Assembly: GCF_024323335.1 (NCBI RefSeq)
Contig: NC_066584.1
Location: 268,824,344 to 268,888,343 of the forward strand
DNA: 64,000 bases
Direction: 5' to 3'
DNA from: Lathyrus oleraceus
Taxonomy: Eukaryota > Streptophyta > Magnoliopsida > Fabales > Fabaceae
Shown in pieces: positions 46,744 to 58,728 of the stretch. Position 1 is the first letter of the stretch. The number at the start of each line of letters is the position of its first letter. The notes beneath the pieces are model-generated. The model saw nothing but the letters and a program-made list of their open reading frames with translations. It had not been told where the DNA came from and ran no database searches. Position numbers and translations under genes: made by a program.

Positions 46744-47186
46744 TTGGAATAAGGAAAAGAGTTCCATTTTTTGGTAAAAAGGGTTTTACGTGAAAGCAGA
46801 GAAGCGGCTGAAAAGAGGAAAAGGGCAAAGAGGAAGAGCAAGAGAGCAAAGGTTGGAGAAGAGAAAAGCTTGAAGCTTAAAGATTCGCCGGATTAATTCA
46901 GGTAAGGGGGGTTTATCGTCGTTTAATGGGTATTATAGATTAACATGTAATGGGTAGTGATAAACCGTTGAATTGACCCTAATTGGGATGATGAGTGCTG
47001 AAAATTTGTGATGAATAAACTGTGTCTAAGCTGTGATTGAATCGGTAATTGGGTGAGTCGTGATTCCCCGAGCGTATCGCTTTTTACGGAATTGGAATCG
47101 GAGGTCCGGAAGTCCTCCAACGGCGGAAAATGCGGAGAATTCTGCATTCTGCTTCGTGTTAGCGCAGGAACAGCTTTCTGTCTTGC

Positions 47187-47365
47187 GTTAACCGGTTAAC
47201 CCAGGGCGTTAACCGGTTAACACTGTTGTGAGTTGTGGAAATATTGTTGTTCTGTATGCGTTAACCGGTTAACCCAGGGCGTTAACCGGTTAACACTGTT
47301 GAGTTTTGCCAGAAAGCGTGTTCTGTCTGCGTTAACCGGTTAACCCAGGGCGTTAACCGGTTAAC
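47187..47365. repeat. Six GTTAACCGGTTAAC palindromes
   Basis: Perfect 14-bp palindromes at 47187, 47208, 47260, 47281, 47331 and 47352: three pairs, each pair 21 bp apart, in units of 71-73 bp. Confidence 0.92.
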
Positions 47366-48309
47366 ACTGTGGGAAAAGAGAAAAAATTGATAATTGAATC
47401 TTGTGTACGTTTTGGAATGGAATTATATAGTACTTAGTTTATGTCAAAGTTGATTATAAGTTGATTATGTTGAAAACATTGTTGTGTTGCTATTATTATC
47501 CTGTTGTCGAAATTTAAAGTCGTGTATGTCAAAGTTGATTATAAGTTGATTATGTTGAAGACATTGTTGTGTTGCTATTGCTATCATGTTGTCGGAATTC
47601 ATATGCATTAAGTCGGAGCTTTGCTCACACCACGTTGGCCTGGATTGGCAAAAGTTGAAAGTTGAAGGCTTAAGCCTTGATGCCTCGTTAAATTGGCAAA
47701 TTTTAAGTTGGGAGTTTTACTCCAAATGGTACCACATGCATGACGAGTCGAGTCTCATTAGAGTTGCATTTTGTTGGTTTGTTGTATGAGTATTTAATTT
47801 AATTGAGCAGTGGTGCTTGTGTTGATATTGAGTATGACGTTTGAGTTGATGTGCCGTTACTGAATGTGTGATGTGATTAGGGTGATTAATGTGTCAAATT
47901 ACTTAACATGACATGATATTTTATAATGCTTATTATATCGATTGAGGAACTCACCCTTACAACTATTTTTCAGGTAACGAGCCGTGATTGAGTAGAAGCT
48001 AGTGCTTGGGGTCTAGTGTAGTCTCCTTAGTGGGTCATGCTCTGATAGATGTAACATCGGGACGGGATGTTTCACCTTGTTGAATAATTCTCATGTAATG
48101 TGTTAGATGTGTTGAATGATCGATTTGATCTCTATCCGCTGTGTATTTTGCAATGCTTTATGTTTTGATATAATAAAAGAGCATGACAGTTATTATGATG
48201 AATGGTGTGAAATGATTGTGTGACACCCTTAATTGCGTATTACTCTGATTGATATATTGTTATTCTAATTAAATATTTGGGGAATTTTAGAAGGGTGTTA
48301 CACACAACC

Positions 48310-48600
48310 CATTGACCTTTCTAACACAGTCAAGTACATGATCAACGGTCTTTCCTCTCGGCCTGTAGGCTAGCCCCGATCTTGATCTCTTTCTTGTCGT
48401 CTTCGGTACCAACATTGATGGTCTCATCCACCTCCTGATAAGGTGTAATAGCTCGGTCCTCCTGTTTCAGCAATCTGGCTAACCCTTCAGGCAATTCACA
48501 ATCTTCCCCAGCCCCTTCTTCGGCTTGATAGATAGGATTGTCGAAGTCATACTTGGCCATAGCAGTGTCGTTAGCAGTGAGATCCGGGTGGTCGGCTCTG
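48310..48600 (-). pseudogene. Pol segment before RT, with RT deleted, element B
   Basis: Encodes DFDNPIYQAEEGAGEDCELP and ETINVGTEDDKKEIKIGASL, which match the acidic linker just before RT in the plus-strand Ogre (VFEAEEDD, LETVNLGYED). At about 48355 it runs directly into the RNase H start instead of RT. Confidence 0.7.
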
Positions 48601-48868
48601 CATGATGGAGGATCATGCTTTACCTTAGAATGAGAGATTTTTTTTTTTGAAAGAAAGGAAAAACGAAAAAAGAAACATTGCCATTCTTTTGGTAAAAAGT
48701 AAAAAAAATTGAAAAAAGAGAACACAAAATTGTTTGCAAAAGCCGTCCTTTATTGATGATAAAAATAATTGCGAAATGTAAGTAAATGGATGGCCCTACA
48801 AATGAGCCGTTACACCTTGGGCAAAGTGTAAGACTTTATTATGCATGTAATAAAGGAAAACAATAAAA
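48598..48868 (-). other. Putative intron of element B
   Basis: Between the gag stop and the pol linker lies a T-rich non-coding stretch ending CATGCAG on the minus strand (48598), the same place and type of acceptor as in the plus-strand Ogre. Confidence 0.5.
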
Positions 48869-48869
48869 A

Positions 48870-50870
48870 TCACTCTCTCAATAGAGTAACCCGGACGGTT
48901 TTTTCAAACGACCAATTGTCGAGCTTTTCTCCCGGGACACACGGGCGAATCCAGCTATCTACGTCACAGTCGTCGTCAACCTTGTCTTCTTTGATGACTG
49001 GCTCCATAAATTTGCCCCAGCCTTGGGCATTATCGGCCTTGACCATTTCAACAGCATTAATCCCCTGCCCGCCGTGAGCCGGCATCGGGTTCTGGATAAC
49101 ATTAGGCACCAAAGCAAAATTGATAGCCTGGGCGTCTCTCAAATCTTGTACCTTTAACTGGAGAGCCTTGCAATTATCTGTAGTATGGCCAGGTGCGTTG
49201 GAGTGAAAAACACATTTGGCGTTGACATCATAACCTCTAGGCAAATTATTGGGATCGATTGGTGGGGCCAGAGTTCTCAACGTAACCAGATTCATGTCAA
49301 TCAGCTTGGGAAGTAATATTGAATAAGGCATTGGGATTGGCTCGATGACCCGGTCCGTTTGCCTTGGACGTTGTTGATAGTGTCTCTGCTGACCCGGATT
49401 ACCTCCTTGTTGTTGATTGTTGTACCTGGGTTGTTGTGGCGGATGATATTGCGGTTGAGGAACAGGTGTTGGAATAGTGACTGCGGCCACTTGATCTTGA
49501 TAATAATTAGGGCGTCCTTTACTCCTGCCTCTGCCGGCATACACAACGCTTGCCTCGCCTTCTTTTCTTGGCTGACCGTTACCAGCAAACGGTCTCTTGG
49601 GACCTGATGAGTTGGAAGCACTATTGTCTTGAATTCGGCCCATCTTCAATAGACTCTCGATTCTTTCTCCAGTAATTACTATCTCTGCAAAGCTGATTGA
49701 CGGGCAAGCAACCAATCTCTCAATATAATTGCCTTGAAGAGTGTTCATGAACATGTCCGTCATCTCCCTTTCAAACATAGGGGGTTGGACGGACGCAGCA
49801 ATCTGTCTCCAACGCTGAGCATACTCTCTAAAGGTTTCCTTGGCAGTCTGAGACATACCTTGCAACAAGGTCCGATTTGGAGCCATGTCCAAGTTGTATT
49901 GATATTGCTTGATAAAAGCCTCTGCCAAGTCTTTCCAGCTCTTGATGGTAGTACGAGACAAATGAGAATACCATTCACGAGAAGCTCCAGTTAGACTGTC
50001 TTCAAAATAGTACATCCACAGCTTTTCATCTTCTGTGTGAGCTCCCAACCTTCCCAGATAAGATTGAAGATGAGTGCGTGGGCAAGAAGCCCCGTTGTAT
50101 TTCTCAAAAGTAGGGGGTTTGAACTTGTGAGGAATCCTTACTCCCTAAACCAGACCAAGATTTGTGACATCAAAGCCTAAGGAATTTTGAGACTCCAAAG
50201 ATTTGAGCTTCTCAGCAAGCTCATCCATACGGCGAGTGGTCTCGAGGGCCTCGTCGTGCAAAGAAAATTGATCACACTGATAATCTTCAGTAACGGGGTG
50301 CCCGTTAATCCGAATTCCTTGATTCACATTGTACCTTCCGCCAATACCATTTCCAACATTCCCTGTGTTGCCAACATTACCCGGGTTTCCATCAGCATTT
50401 GGGTTACCCGCGTTACTAGTGTTCACAGGGTTATCAGCGTTCCCAGGGTTACCAGGGTTTCCCTCAGCATTTGGTATCTCCAAATCTGGATTGGGCCTCG
50501 GTTGCTCAACCAATTCCCTCAGCTTTTCTTGGCCTGCTGCCATACCAGTCATCAATGTCATGAACTGATCCATCCTTTCACGCATATCAGCCATCTCTTT
50601 CTGTACTTGGTCCATCGCTAGTTGTGGACGATTTTCCTTTGTCGGGTACCTGTGGACTCGCTTGGGACCAATAACTGCCTGATACAGGGAACAAACATTA
50701 GACACTGCGGTGACACCTGCAAAGCAGACAAGGGTTAATATGCATGGTATGCGATGCACTGCTTGTTTAGTTTTAAGGCACCCCCGTTTTGAAAGGGAAT
50801 ACCCTGCAAATGAATAAGCATGAGATGTTGGATGCAAAAATGCAGATGATGTTATGCAATGCAAAGGCAT
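48870..50870 (-). pseudogene. gag of element B (one in-frame stop)
   Basis: One continuous frame with a single TAG at 50145-50147. The likely start is MDQVQKEMADMRERMDQFMT near 50617. Next come an Asn/Gly/Pro repeat region (GNPGNPGNADNPVN), the capsid core (WMYYFEDSLTGASREWYSHL, AQRWRQIAASVQPPMFEREM), a Gln-rich linker, the zinc knuckle CVFHSNAPGHTTDNC and the end EKLDNWSFEKTVRVTLLRE. The protease that should follow is missing. It is the best-kept retroelement frame here. With readthrough or repair elsewhere in the family it would give a particle protein; this copy is interrupted. Confidence 0.82.
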
Positions 50871-50899
50871 GTCAATCAGAATTGATGTATCTGCTTGAA

Positions 50900-51739
50900 C
50901 ATCTGTCAGGTTGCACTGTCTGGAGAGAAATTAAGAGCACACCAAACAAAGGTCATGGGATGGATCATGTTATCCTTAATATCAACCACCCATTTTGGTG
51001 GATTATGGTTTACATCTTATCAACACCCGAGTTCCATTGATATTAAGGATACCTGATCGAATTAACCATGAATCAAGGGTTTGTTGCAAGTCACGAGCAT
51101 GGAGTTTAGGTTAAGAACCACCCAAAAGGAGTGTACTAAGGTTTAAACCTGCCAAACATGTTCTACAAAAGGTTCCCATAGTCATAATCCCATCTTTCGG
51201 ATATTATCAGAGGAACGACTACTCGTATTCCAACAATATTCTCAAGAGAGACTCTTATGAGTGTAGTATCGCGTAACAATCGTATCAAATCTTACACTTG
51301 AACGACTTTCGCACTACGTCCTACGAATAGGCCAAGATGGGTTTGGTAAACTAAGGTCCTCGGCTTCTAAGGTCTATATTGGAACAAGTAATGTCTAACC
51401 ACAACTTACTTATGTGACATTATTGATCTCAACATGACCTCCACCAAGTGAATGGGCTTGCAAGTCAACTCGCTAAGGAATAACTCCACACAAGTCGACA
51501 GGACTATGCCATTCTCCTATCCTAAGTGCACTCGAGTTCGGGTATAGAACTCATCTCACAAAGATCACCAAGCAGCCATAGCCAGCCAACAGATAAAGCA
51601 ATGATATGTACACAATGCAATAGGGTAAAGCAGGTAAATAAATAACCGTACAAAAGGATGAACACCCAATAAACAAACTACAAAAGCTAGGAGGGACTCG
51701 CTTAGGGAAGATGGACCAGCAAGAGGTCAACTTCTTTTT
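50900..51739 (-). other. Leader of element B
   Basis: Non-coding, clearly similar to the leaders of X and the plus-strand Ogre (51020-51560 against 650-1170) although the LTRs are unrelated in sequence. Contains the hairpin 50971-51051. Confidence 0.7.
50971..51051 (-). promoter_or_regulatory. Conserved leader hairpin, element B
   Basis: Arms TATCCTTAATATCAA (50971-50985) and TTGATATTAAGGATA (51037-51051) are perfectly complementary; same loop size class as in X. Confidence 0.6.
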
Positions 51740-51756
51740 CCCCAGCAGAGTCGCCA
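51740..51756 (-). other. Primer binding site of element B
   Basis: TGGCGACTCTGCTGGGG on the minus strand, two bases from the 5' LTR. Confidence 0.82.
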
Positions 51757-51758
51757 GC

Positions 51759-53376
51759 TGTCGCAACCTGAAAAATACAGTGCGAAAAAAAACAACTGGC
51801 GAAAGAAAAAGACAGAAGAGTCTTCACCGTGCGTTATTCATCCCAAAGGAGGGAAAGGAAACGCTCGAAGTAAACCTGAAAAAGGAAAGGACAAGACGGG
51901 GTCTCGCAACCAAATCTTGGGTTCGGGAGTCGGTTATGCGAAGGGAAGGTATTAGCACCCCTACGCATCCGTAGTACTCTACGGGATCCACTTTTGTAGT
52001 TCTTGTCTAAAGGGTGTGGGTTTATCTTGTGCTGTTTACCAAAAAAAAAGGGGTAAATGAAAATGACTCGCGCGGATGTCGCATCCACTGCATACGTATC
52101 TCATCTGAATATGAGAATCAGAGTCTTTGTAGCTCGGCTGACCTATGGGTTGGGGGATGTGTGCTCGCTAAGACATCGCGTCTTATGCCTACGTATCTCA
52201 TCTGGCCTGAGAATCAGAGCAAAACGTAGTTCGGCTAACTACGGGGTTATGGATTGGGTTTTGGGCGAACGACGTCACTACGCAATCTACCGGATGCTCG
52301 ACCTTCGGAGACTTACTCGCCTGTAGTAGAAGGAGTAAATGTGTTGCTTTGGGTTTTAGGGTTTGGGATGCTCGAGGGCAAACAGGGCAGTCCTTGACGA
52401 AGGAACCGCGCTACCTGCAGGGATATGAATACAAAACACAAAACATGTATCCCAAAGTAAAATGCCACCAAGGGGCTCAAACGTTGCCTCCTATCGAGGT
52501 CTTCCATCTAGGAAAGCAGTAAAATGCGGGAAAAATGTAAAAGTACCACGCGGATAAAGATCCGAAGTAACAGCAATTAGAGGAATGGAAAACCCTGAGA
52601 TCCTTCCAAGCTAATGCCATCAAAGAAAAGTGAGTCAGTACAGGTAATCGGAATGAACCTCCAGGGGTTATCCCACAAATAAAGTGGGAAACCACGCAAG
52701 TTATCCCTGCAAAAGTCATGTGAGCCCTCACAAAAATTCAACAAAAGGGTTAGTGAAACACCATAAGCATTTTTTTCATGATCAACAGTATGGTTTCAGA
52801 AACCTCAAACCCTGTGGCATACACTCAAGAATTAAACGGTTAAACACTCAAGGCATTGTTTATACATTCATATACATATTAAACCCATGGGCAAAGGTAA
52901 TGGGAATAATGGCAAACCTGATTGGAGAGCTTGATTGAAATTGAGTTGCACCCGTGAGGTTTACAAAACAATCTTCAGGGTTTATGTGAGGCAGAGGTGA
53001 TTCTGTGTAGTTGAGTTCCCTTCGGGGTTTGGAGGCTGCTCTGAACTCCGTTAGGTCTTCTCTCACTATCTTTTTCCTCAGGGTTTTGTTCCAAGGAAAC
53101 CTCAGAGTATTTTGCTTCTCTTCAAAATCCCCCTTTGTTCTGTGTTCTCTCAAGTGAAGCCTTGGTATTTATAGACTGAATTTCATGGTTTTGTGGGCTC
53201 AAATGAGAGAGACCCAAGTCCAAAAATTTTTATTATTATTTTTTTTTTTGTAAAAATTTTTTTTTTTTCATTTTTTTTTTTTTTTTTTTTGATCTAACTC
53301 TGATTGACATGATGAAATGCAATATGAAATGCTAAATGAATGCATGAATGAGGAGGGCAAATTTTGGGGTGTTATA
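51759..53376 (-). repeat. 5' LTR of element B
   Basis: 1618 bp, nearly identical to 41402-43003. Differences include CTTCACC for CGCCACC near 51824 and longer T runs at 53240-53290. Its outer end reads TGTATAAC... on the minus strand side (plus GTTATA) where the sister has TGTAAC. Confidence 0.9.
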
Positions 53377-53381
53377 CTGCG

Positions 53382-54480
53382 CCCAAAACTAAAAAGCAAG
53401 TCCGAGGTTTTCTTGGCCGCTTGAATTATATTTCGAGATTTATATCCCACATGACTGCTACATGTGCGCCTATATTCAAGCTCCTCTAGAAAGATCAATG
53501 TCATGATTGGACCGAGGATTGCCAAAAGGCCTTAGACAATATTAAAGAGTATATGTCCGAGCCTCCGATTCTGTCTCCGCCTGTTGAAGGGAGACCCTTG
53601 ATTATGTACTTGACCGTTCTTGAAGACTCTATGGGTTGTGTATTGGGTCAGCAAGATGAATCAGGGAAGAAAGAGTATGCTATATACTATCTGAGTAAGA
53701 AGTTCACCGATTGTGAGTCTCGATACTCAATGCTTGAGAAAACATGTTGTGCTTTGACTTGGGCTGCTAAGCGCTTACGCCAGTATATGTTGAATCATAC
53801 GACTTGGTTGATATCTAAAATGGATCCATCAAGTATATCTTTGAGAAGCCTGCTTTAACTGGGAGGATTGCCCGTTGGCAGATGCTGTTGTTTGAGTATG
53901 AAATTGAGTATCGAGCTCAGAAAGCTATTAAAGGTAGTATCTTGGCTGACCACTTGGCACATCAACCAATTGAGGATTATCAGTCTGTTCGGTACGACTT
54001 CCCAAATGAGGAGATTCTGTATTTGAAGATGAAAGATTACGACGAGCCTACACTCGATGAAGGGCCAGAGCTTGGTTCCCGATGGGGTATGGTGTTCGAT
54101 GATGTTGTTAATCAATATGGAAATGGTATTGGGGCATTGATTATTACTCCTTAGGGCACACATTTTCCTTTTACAACAAGGCTAACTTTCAAATGCACGA
54201 ATAATATGGCGGAGTATGAGGCTTGTATTATGGGTTTAGAAGAATGTATTGATCTTAGGATCAAGCATCTTGATGTTTATGGTGATTCGGCCCTTGTTGT
54301 TAATCAGATTAAGGGTGAATGGGAAACGAATCAACCTGGCCTCATCCCATACAGAGATTATCCGAGGAGGATTTCAACTTTATTTACTAAGGTTGACTTC
54401 CATCATATTCCTCGAGACGAGAATCGGATGGGAGATGCTCTTGCTACACTTGCTTCGATGATTATGGTGAAATATTGGAA
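53382..54480 (+). pseudogene. Ogre RNase H and archaeal-type RNase H
   Basis: Pol resumes after element B: KKQVRGFLGRLNYISRFISH, a TAG in the connection segment, then RNase H (GRPLIMYLTVLEDSMGCVLG, YAIYYLSKKFTDCESRYSML, LTWAAKRLRQYMLNHTTWLI). A one-base loss near 53822 and a TAG near 54153 follow. A second, archaeal-type RNase H (TNNMAEYEACIMGLEECIDL, VYGDSALVVNQIKGEWE, DENRMGDALATLASMI) is characteristic of the Tat/Ogre branch. Confidence 0.82.
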
Positions 54481-55640
54481 TGAAGTCCCCAATATTACTG
54501 CGATGTGCTTGGATAGACCAGCTCATGTATTTGCAGTTGAAGAAGTGAAAGACGATAAGCCATGGTATTATGACATCAAATGTTTTCTTCAAAGTCAGAC
54601 TTACCCGCGTGGGGCATCTGTTAAAAATAAGAAGACTTTGAGGAGATTATCTGGCAGTTTCTACCTTAATGGCGATGTGCTTTATAAGAGGAATTTTGAC
54701 ATGGTTCTGCTCAGATGCGTGGATAGACACGAAGCAGACCTATTAATGACTGAAGTCCATGAGGGTTCATTTGGTACTCATTCTAATGGATATGCTATGG
54801 CAAAGAAGATGTTGAGAGCAGGCTACTATTGGCTGACAATGGAGTCTGACAGCTGCAAATATGTGAAGAAATGCCACAAGCGTCAGATTTATACGGATAA
54901 GATTCATATTCCCCCGACACTTCTGAATGTTATTTCCTCACCATGGACTTTCTCCATGTGGGGAATTGACATGATTGGCATGATAGAGCCAAAGGCATCG
55001 AACGGTCACCGTTTTATCCTTGTAGCAATTGATTACTTCACCAAGTGGGTTGAAGCGGCATCATATGCGAATGTGACTAGGTAGGTGGTTATGAAGTTTA
55101 TTAAGAATCAACTCATATGTCGTTATGGTGTCCCAGACAAGATCATTACTGATAATGGATCTAACTTGAACAACAAGATGATGAAAGAGTTGTGTAGCGA
55201 GTTCAAGATTGCACATCATAATTCTTCTCCTTATAGACCCAAGATGAATGGGGCTGTTGAAGCTTCTAACAAGAATATCAAGAAGATTATCCAGAATATG
55301 GTTGTTACGTACGAAGATTGGCATGAGATGTTGCCATTTGCTTTGCATGGCTATCATACATCTGTCCGCACTTCAACAGGGGCAACCCCTTTCTCCCTTG
55401 TATATGGCATGGAGGCTGTGCTCCCCGTGGAGGTTGAGATCCCATCATTGAGTGTCTTGATGGAAGGCAAGTTGACTGAGGCTGAATGGGTTCAGAGTCG
55501 TTATGACCAAACTATGAAAATCCATATGTTGTTAAGAGAGCCTTTTTATGCGGTGCTTTGATACTTACAACTATGGATGGGGAGGATTTCACTCGTCCTG
55601 TGAATTCAAATGCAGTCAAGAAATACTTCTCCTAAAAATA
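54481..55640 (+). pseudogene. Ogre integrase, truncated
   Basis: Zinc domain with HEGSFGTH and KKCHKRQ, where the last Cys of the HHCC set is replaced by Arg. Catalytic core: GIDMIGMIEPKASNGHRFIL (first Asp near 54965), TDNGSNL (second Asp near 55150) and NGAVEASNKN (Glu near 55258). A TAG at 55082-55084 splits the core. After ESRYDQ-like sequence (55500) about 90 residues of the C-terminal domain are missing, and the tail MDGEDFTRPVN (55574-55607) follows directly. DNA integration activity is not possible for this copy. Confidence 0.82.
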
Positions 55641-58600
55641 AAAGCAGAATAGCTCGCTAAAATGAAAACCTGAAAGGGCGGCTTAGGCAAAAATGAGCGT
55701 CTCGGTGGATTGAAAACCCGAAAGGGCAATCCAGGAAAAAGTTAGAGACATTAAAAAATGAATATATATATCCTGCTAGATTGAGTACCTCACCTTGGGG
55801 CAATCTAGGCAAAAATTAGGGATTTGGCAAGTAACTGCATCCTGAACAGACTTTGTTCTACAACTGTCATCTGTCAAAGATTCTCGCTCAGTCATCGTCA
55901 ACTGAAGCTTCAAATACATTGGATTCAGAGTTGGTGGAGAAATGGTCATTATGTTCAATGTAGCCCTTTTTCCAATATTTATATCAGCAATTTCAAATTT
56001 GCAAAGATACATGGAGTCTTGTCATTTGCAGACTACCATTCCATCAAATAAATTTGAGCCTTTACCTAATTTTTTGCACTCTTATTTGTTTATGTTCAAC
56101 AAATGTTTGCATGTCTTAATTGATAAATATCATTTTTTAAACAAATAAAGGTTTTGTAAAACTGTTTTAAACAAAGTGAACATTCACAATGACTGAAAGG
56201 ATAATTGGAATGTCTTCAGTGCTCTCCCAAGGACAATATGATCTCCAAAATGGTAAGACATTTGTTCATATTCCTAGCATATTTGTATCTCTTTATCATC
56301 TTTCAAGTTGTCTCCTCCGTGAGCGCAGAGAGGGGTGATACTTCATCAAGCCCCTAGGGAATCTGGAGTTTTGGTCTTGATCTTTTGGAGATGTATATAC
56401 CTCCGTCCTCAGATCCCCAGAGAATCTGAATCTAGCATCTGTGTTATCAATTATATGGTTGTCATCCCTTGTGTGGACTGACCTAAAATCTCGTATAGAT
56501 TGATAAAAATTGATATGCTATCTATTTTCGAGGAAGTGGGTCTTTCCCTCCGCATAAATGGAAATCTCACGCAGAGTGAGCAGGAATTCCTAGCATGAGT
56601 GGAAATTTCTCAGCAGGTTGGCTTGCAGTTTTTTCCCTAGAAATTTTTCTTACCACTCATCCTCAGTAGGGTTGCTCACATTAGACTTCCCCCAGTTGGG
56701 TCGCCTATAGGTTATCCCCAGTTCAGTCACCAACAGTCTTTCCCCAGTGGAGTTGCCTGATCAGAGCCTGATATTTGTTTTCTCCTTCTTATTGGATAAT
56801 CTCCTCCTAGCAGAGCTGGTGTTGAAGATGTTTATTTCCTTCCCCAGTGGAGCAGTGGTTCTCTCTCCTCCTAGTAGAGATGTTTCTCCAGCAGATATGA
56901 GGAAATTTATTAATTATTGGAACTTCTGTTTGGCGGTTGTTCCCCACAGAGTTTCATATCTTTCCTTGATAAGTTCCCCAATAGAGTTTCTTCTATGATG
57001 GATCTTATCCGTGTTGAGCTCCCCGATAGAATTTCCTCTGCATCAGATCTTTTGTTTGTTCAGCAGCAAATCCCTGGCGGTAACTCTATAGCTTCCCCGA
57101 TGGAGTAATTTGCTTCTTTTTCTCCGCAGCAGAGATGTTCCTTCATTGTTTAGAAGTGAATGCTTGATTGATGTGTTTCTGTTTGGTGGTTGCTCCCCAC
57201 AGAATCTCGTATCATTGCCTGATAAGATCCCCATAAAGTTTCTTCTCTGACAGATCTTATCAATATCTCTGCGTATTATTGTGACCTTAGCTGATCCCCA
57301 ACAATGGTCTCTGATCCCCAGCGGTGGTCTTTATCCTCGGCAGCGACTCTTCTTGATCCTTAGTAGTGATTGGTGTTTCCTGGTATTTGTTGCTCCCCAC
57401 CAGATTGGATTTTCTCCTATGGACCTGGCCTTCTCTTTTGAGATGTTATACCGGATTTTTGTCCATTATTTCTTGGACCTGTTTGCGTTAGATATGTCTG
57501 TTTGTCAGCATTAATCATACATGAACCACACATAGACATGCATAATCATAACATTCAGATATTCATGTTGTATTCTTTGACATATATCTTTGCTTGTTGT
57601 TTCCTGCTAGTGGTGAAATATTCTTCCCTAAGTAGAGGTTTGTGTCTGATCTCTCCATTTAGAGTCAGCCCTATAGGCATAAAGTGTCTATCTTTCCTTC
57701 TATATTCCCCACTGAGTTTTGTCCTCGTGGATGATTATTGTTTCAGTTTCCTCCCTAAATATGTATTGGGATGGAATTACTCCCCTGAGTTATATCCTCA
57801 TTGGGTTGAGTTTTGTTCATTGTGTCTTTCTGGTTTGTTCCTGGATTGACTCCCTTCTTGTTATTTCCCCTGCAGTTCCCTGTGGTCCAGGTGATCGATT
57901 ACTCAGTAAACCTTAATTGTTCATTGTCCCCCCAGCGGATATTGTGGCCTTCTACCTAGTAACCGGTAGTTGTAAGTCCTATTTCTGTGGTTTTCTACCT
58001 AGTAACCAGTAGTTGTAAACCCTATTTTATCCCCTTGCAGAGTTAATCCTTGATGTTGTTCATCCTAACCGATGACGGTTACTCTCACCCTTGGTTTTCT
58101 ACCCAGTAACCGGTAGATGTAATCCCCTCTTTGTTGGTTATCTTTATCCAATATTCGATATTGATATTCCTTCAGTTTTTGAGTATACCACCCAGTAACC
58201 GGTGATATATCTCCTCGATGATTTCTTTTTTTAAGCAATTTATCCCCAACGACTCATCTTTCATTTACCCTTGTTTGGTAATGATTGTTTCTCCCCTCGA
58301 TTGGTCATCATTTTATACCCAGTATCCGGTATCCTGATGTCCTTTCTTTTCGGTCGATTTAGCCTATATTAACCCAGTAACCAGTTGTGGATAATCTTCC
58401 ATGCGAGTATGTTATCTATGTTCTGACGGTAATAGATAATATATCTCATGCGCTTTTCATTTGAAGCCTTTTCTTCCCCAGTTGAGTAAGATTCGTATTT
58501 CCTTTTGGAATCGAATGTCCATCCTGTAATTGAGTTTTCTTTTTCAGCCCTCTCTTCGGATGATGAGTGTCTTGGAAATATTTCCCAATTCACGCCTGGT

Positions 58601-58728
58601 TGGTCACCTATTATATGCCCAGTAACCAGTATCCCTGGTGTTCCTTCCTTCTGCTCCCTATTATGACTTTTTGTCCCCTGTGGAGTCAAATTTCATGAGT
58701 TGAGATATACCTTTTAGGTCTTCGTCAG
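55641..58728 (+). other. 3' UTR of the plus-strand Ogre
   Basis: Long non-coding region with repeat families: GAAAACC...GGCAAAAAT blocks (55660-55830), many TTCCCCAGTGGAGTT-like words (56640-57300) and seven CCCAGTAACCGGTA-like words (about 57953, 57999, 58100, 58188, 58316, 58373 and 58617). The open frames inside show no protein family. The PPT and 3' LTR should follow but are displaced by LTR V. Confidence 0.65.

Larger units (their letters stand above)
46603..48302 (+). mobile_element. Solo LTR of a Ty3/gypsy-like element in element B
   Basis: 1700 bp opening TGTAACACCCCG and closing AGGGTGTTACA, flanked by the 5-bp duplication CACAA (46598-46602, 48303-48307). A TATATAAG box at 46736 in the plus direction sets the proposed orientation. 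It includes two direct repeats of about 70 bp (from about 47445 and 47526) and a palindrome cluster (47187-47365). The end sequence and AT-rich start resemble chromovirus LTRs (Tekay type), but no internal region is present to prove the family. Confidence 0.82.
41402..53376 (-). mobile_element. Element B: defective Ogre/Tat-type element retaining gag
   Basis: A full-length minus-strand insertion with two LTRs (51759-53376 as 5', 41402-43003 as 3'), PBS, PPT and 5-bp TSD. Internal order from the PBS: leader, gag, putative intron, the segment before RT, RNase H remnants, the integrase C-terminus and a long 3' UTR with a palindrome array. Protease, RT and integrase core are absent, each missing without its neighbours. 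The LTRs differ at only scattered sites, so the insertion is young relative to the others. A solo LTR (46603-48302) sits in its RNase H region. Confidence 0.87.
19166..58728 (+). mobile_element. Plus-strand Ogre element (5' LTR through 3' UTR), host of most insertions
   Basis: In order: 5' LTR (19166-23105 plus 31557-32467), PBS 32474, leader, ORF1, gag, protease, intron, RT, RNase H, archaeal-type RNase H, integrase and a long 3' UTR, with its 3' LTR beyond the window. Insertions: a MULE in the LTR, an Athila solo LTR in ORF1, element B in pol and LTR V in the 3' UTR. ORF1 upstream of gag, the intron after protease and the 4.85-kb LTR are the marks of Ogre within the Tat clade. Every coding region has lesions, so it is non-autonomous. 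It entered the SIRE1 env-like ORF after GGGTG (19161-19165). Confidence 0.88.

Noticed and set aside
57281..57916. Hydrophobic open frames in the Ogre 3' UTR (77-115 codons)
   Set aside because: The region consists of repeated non-coding words; the frames start and stop at random with respect to them and match no family I recognise.
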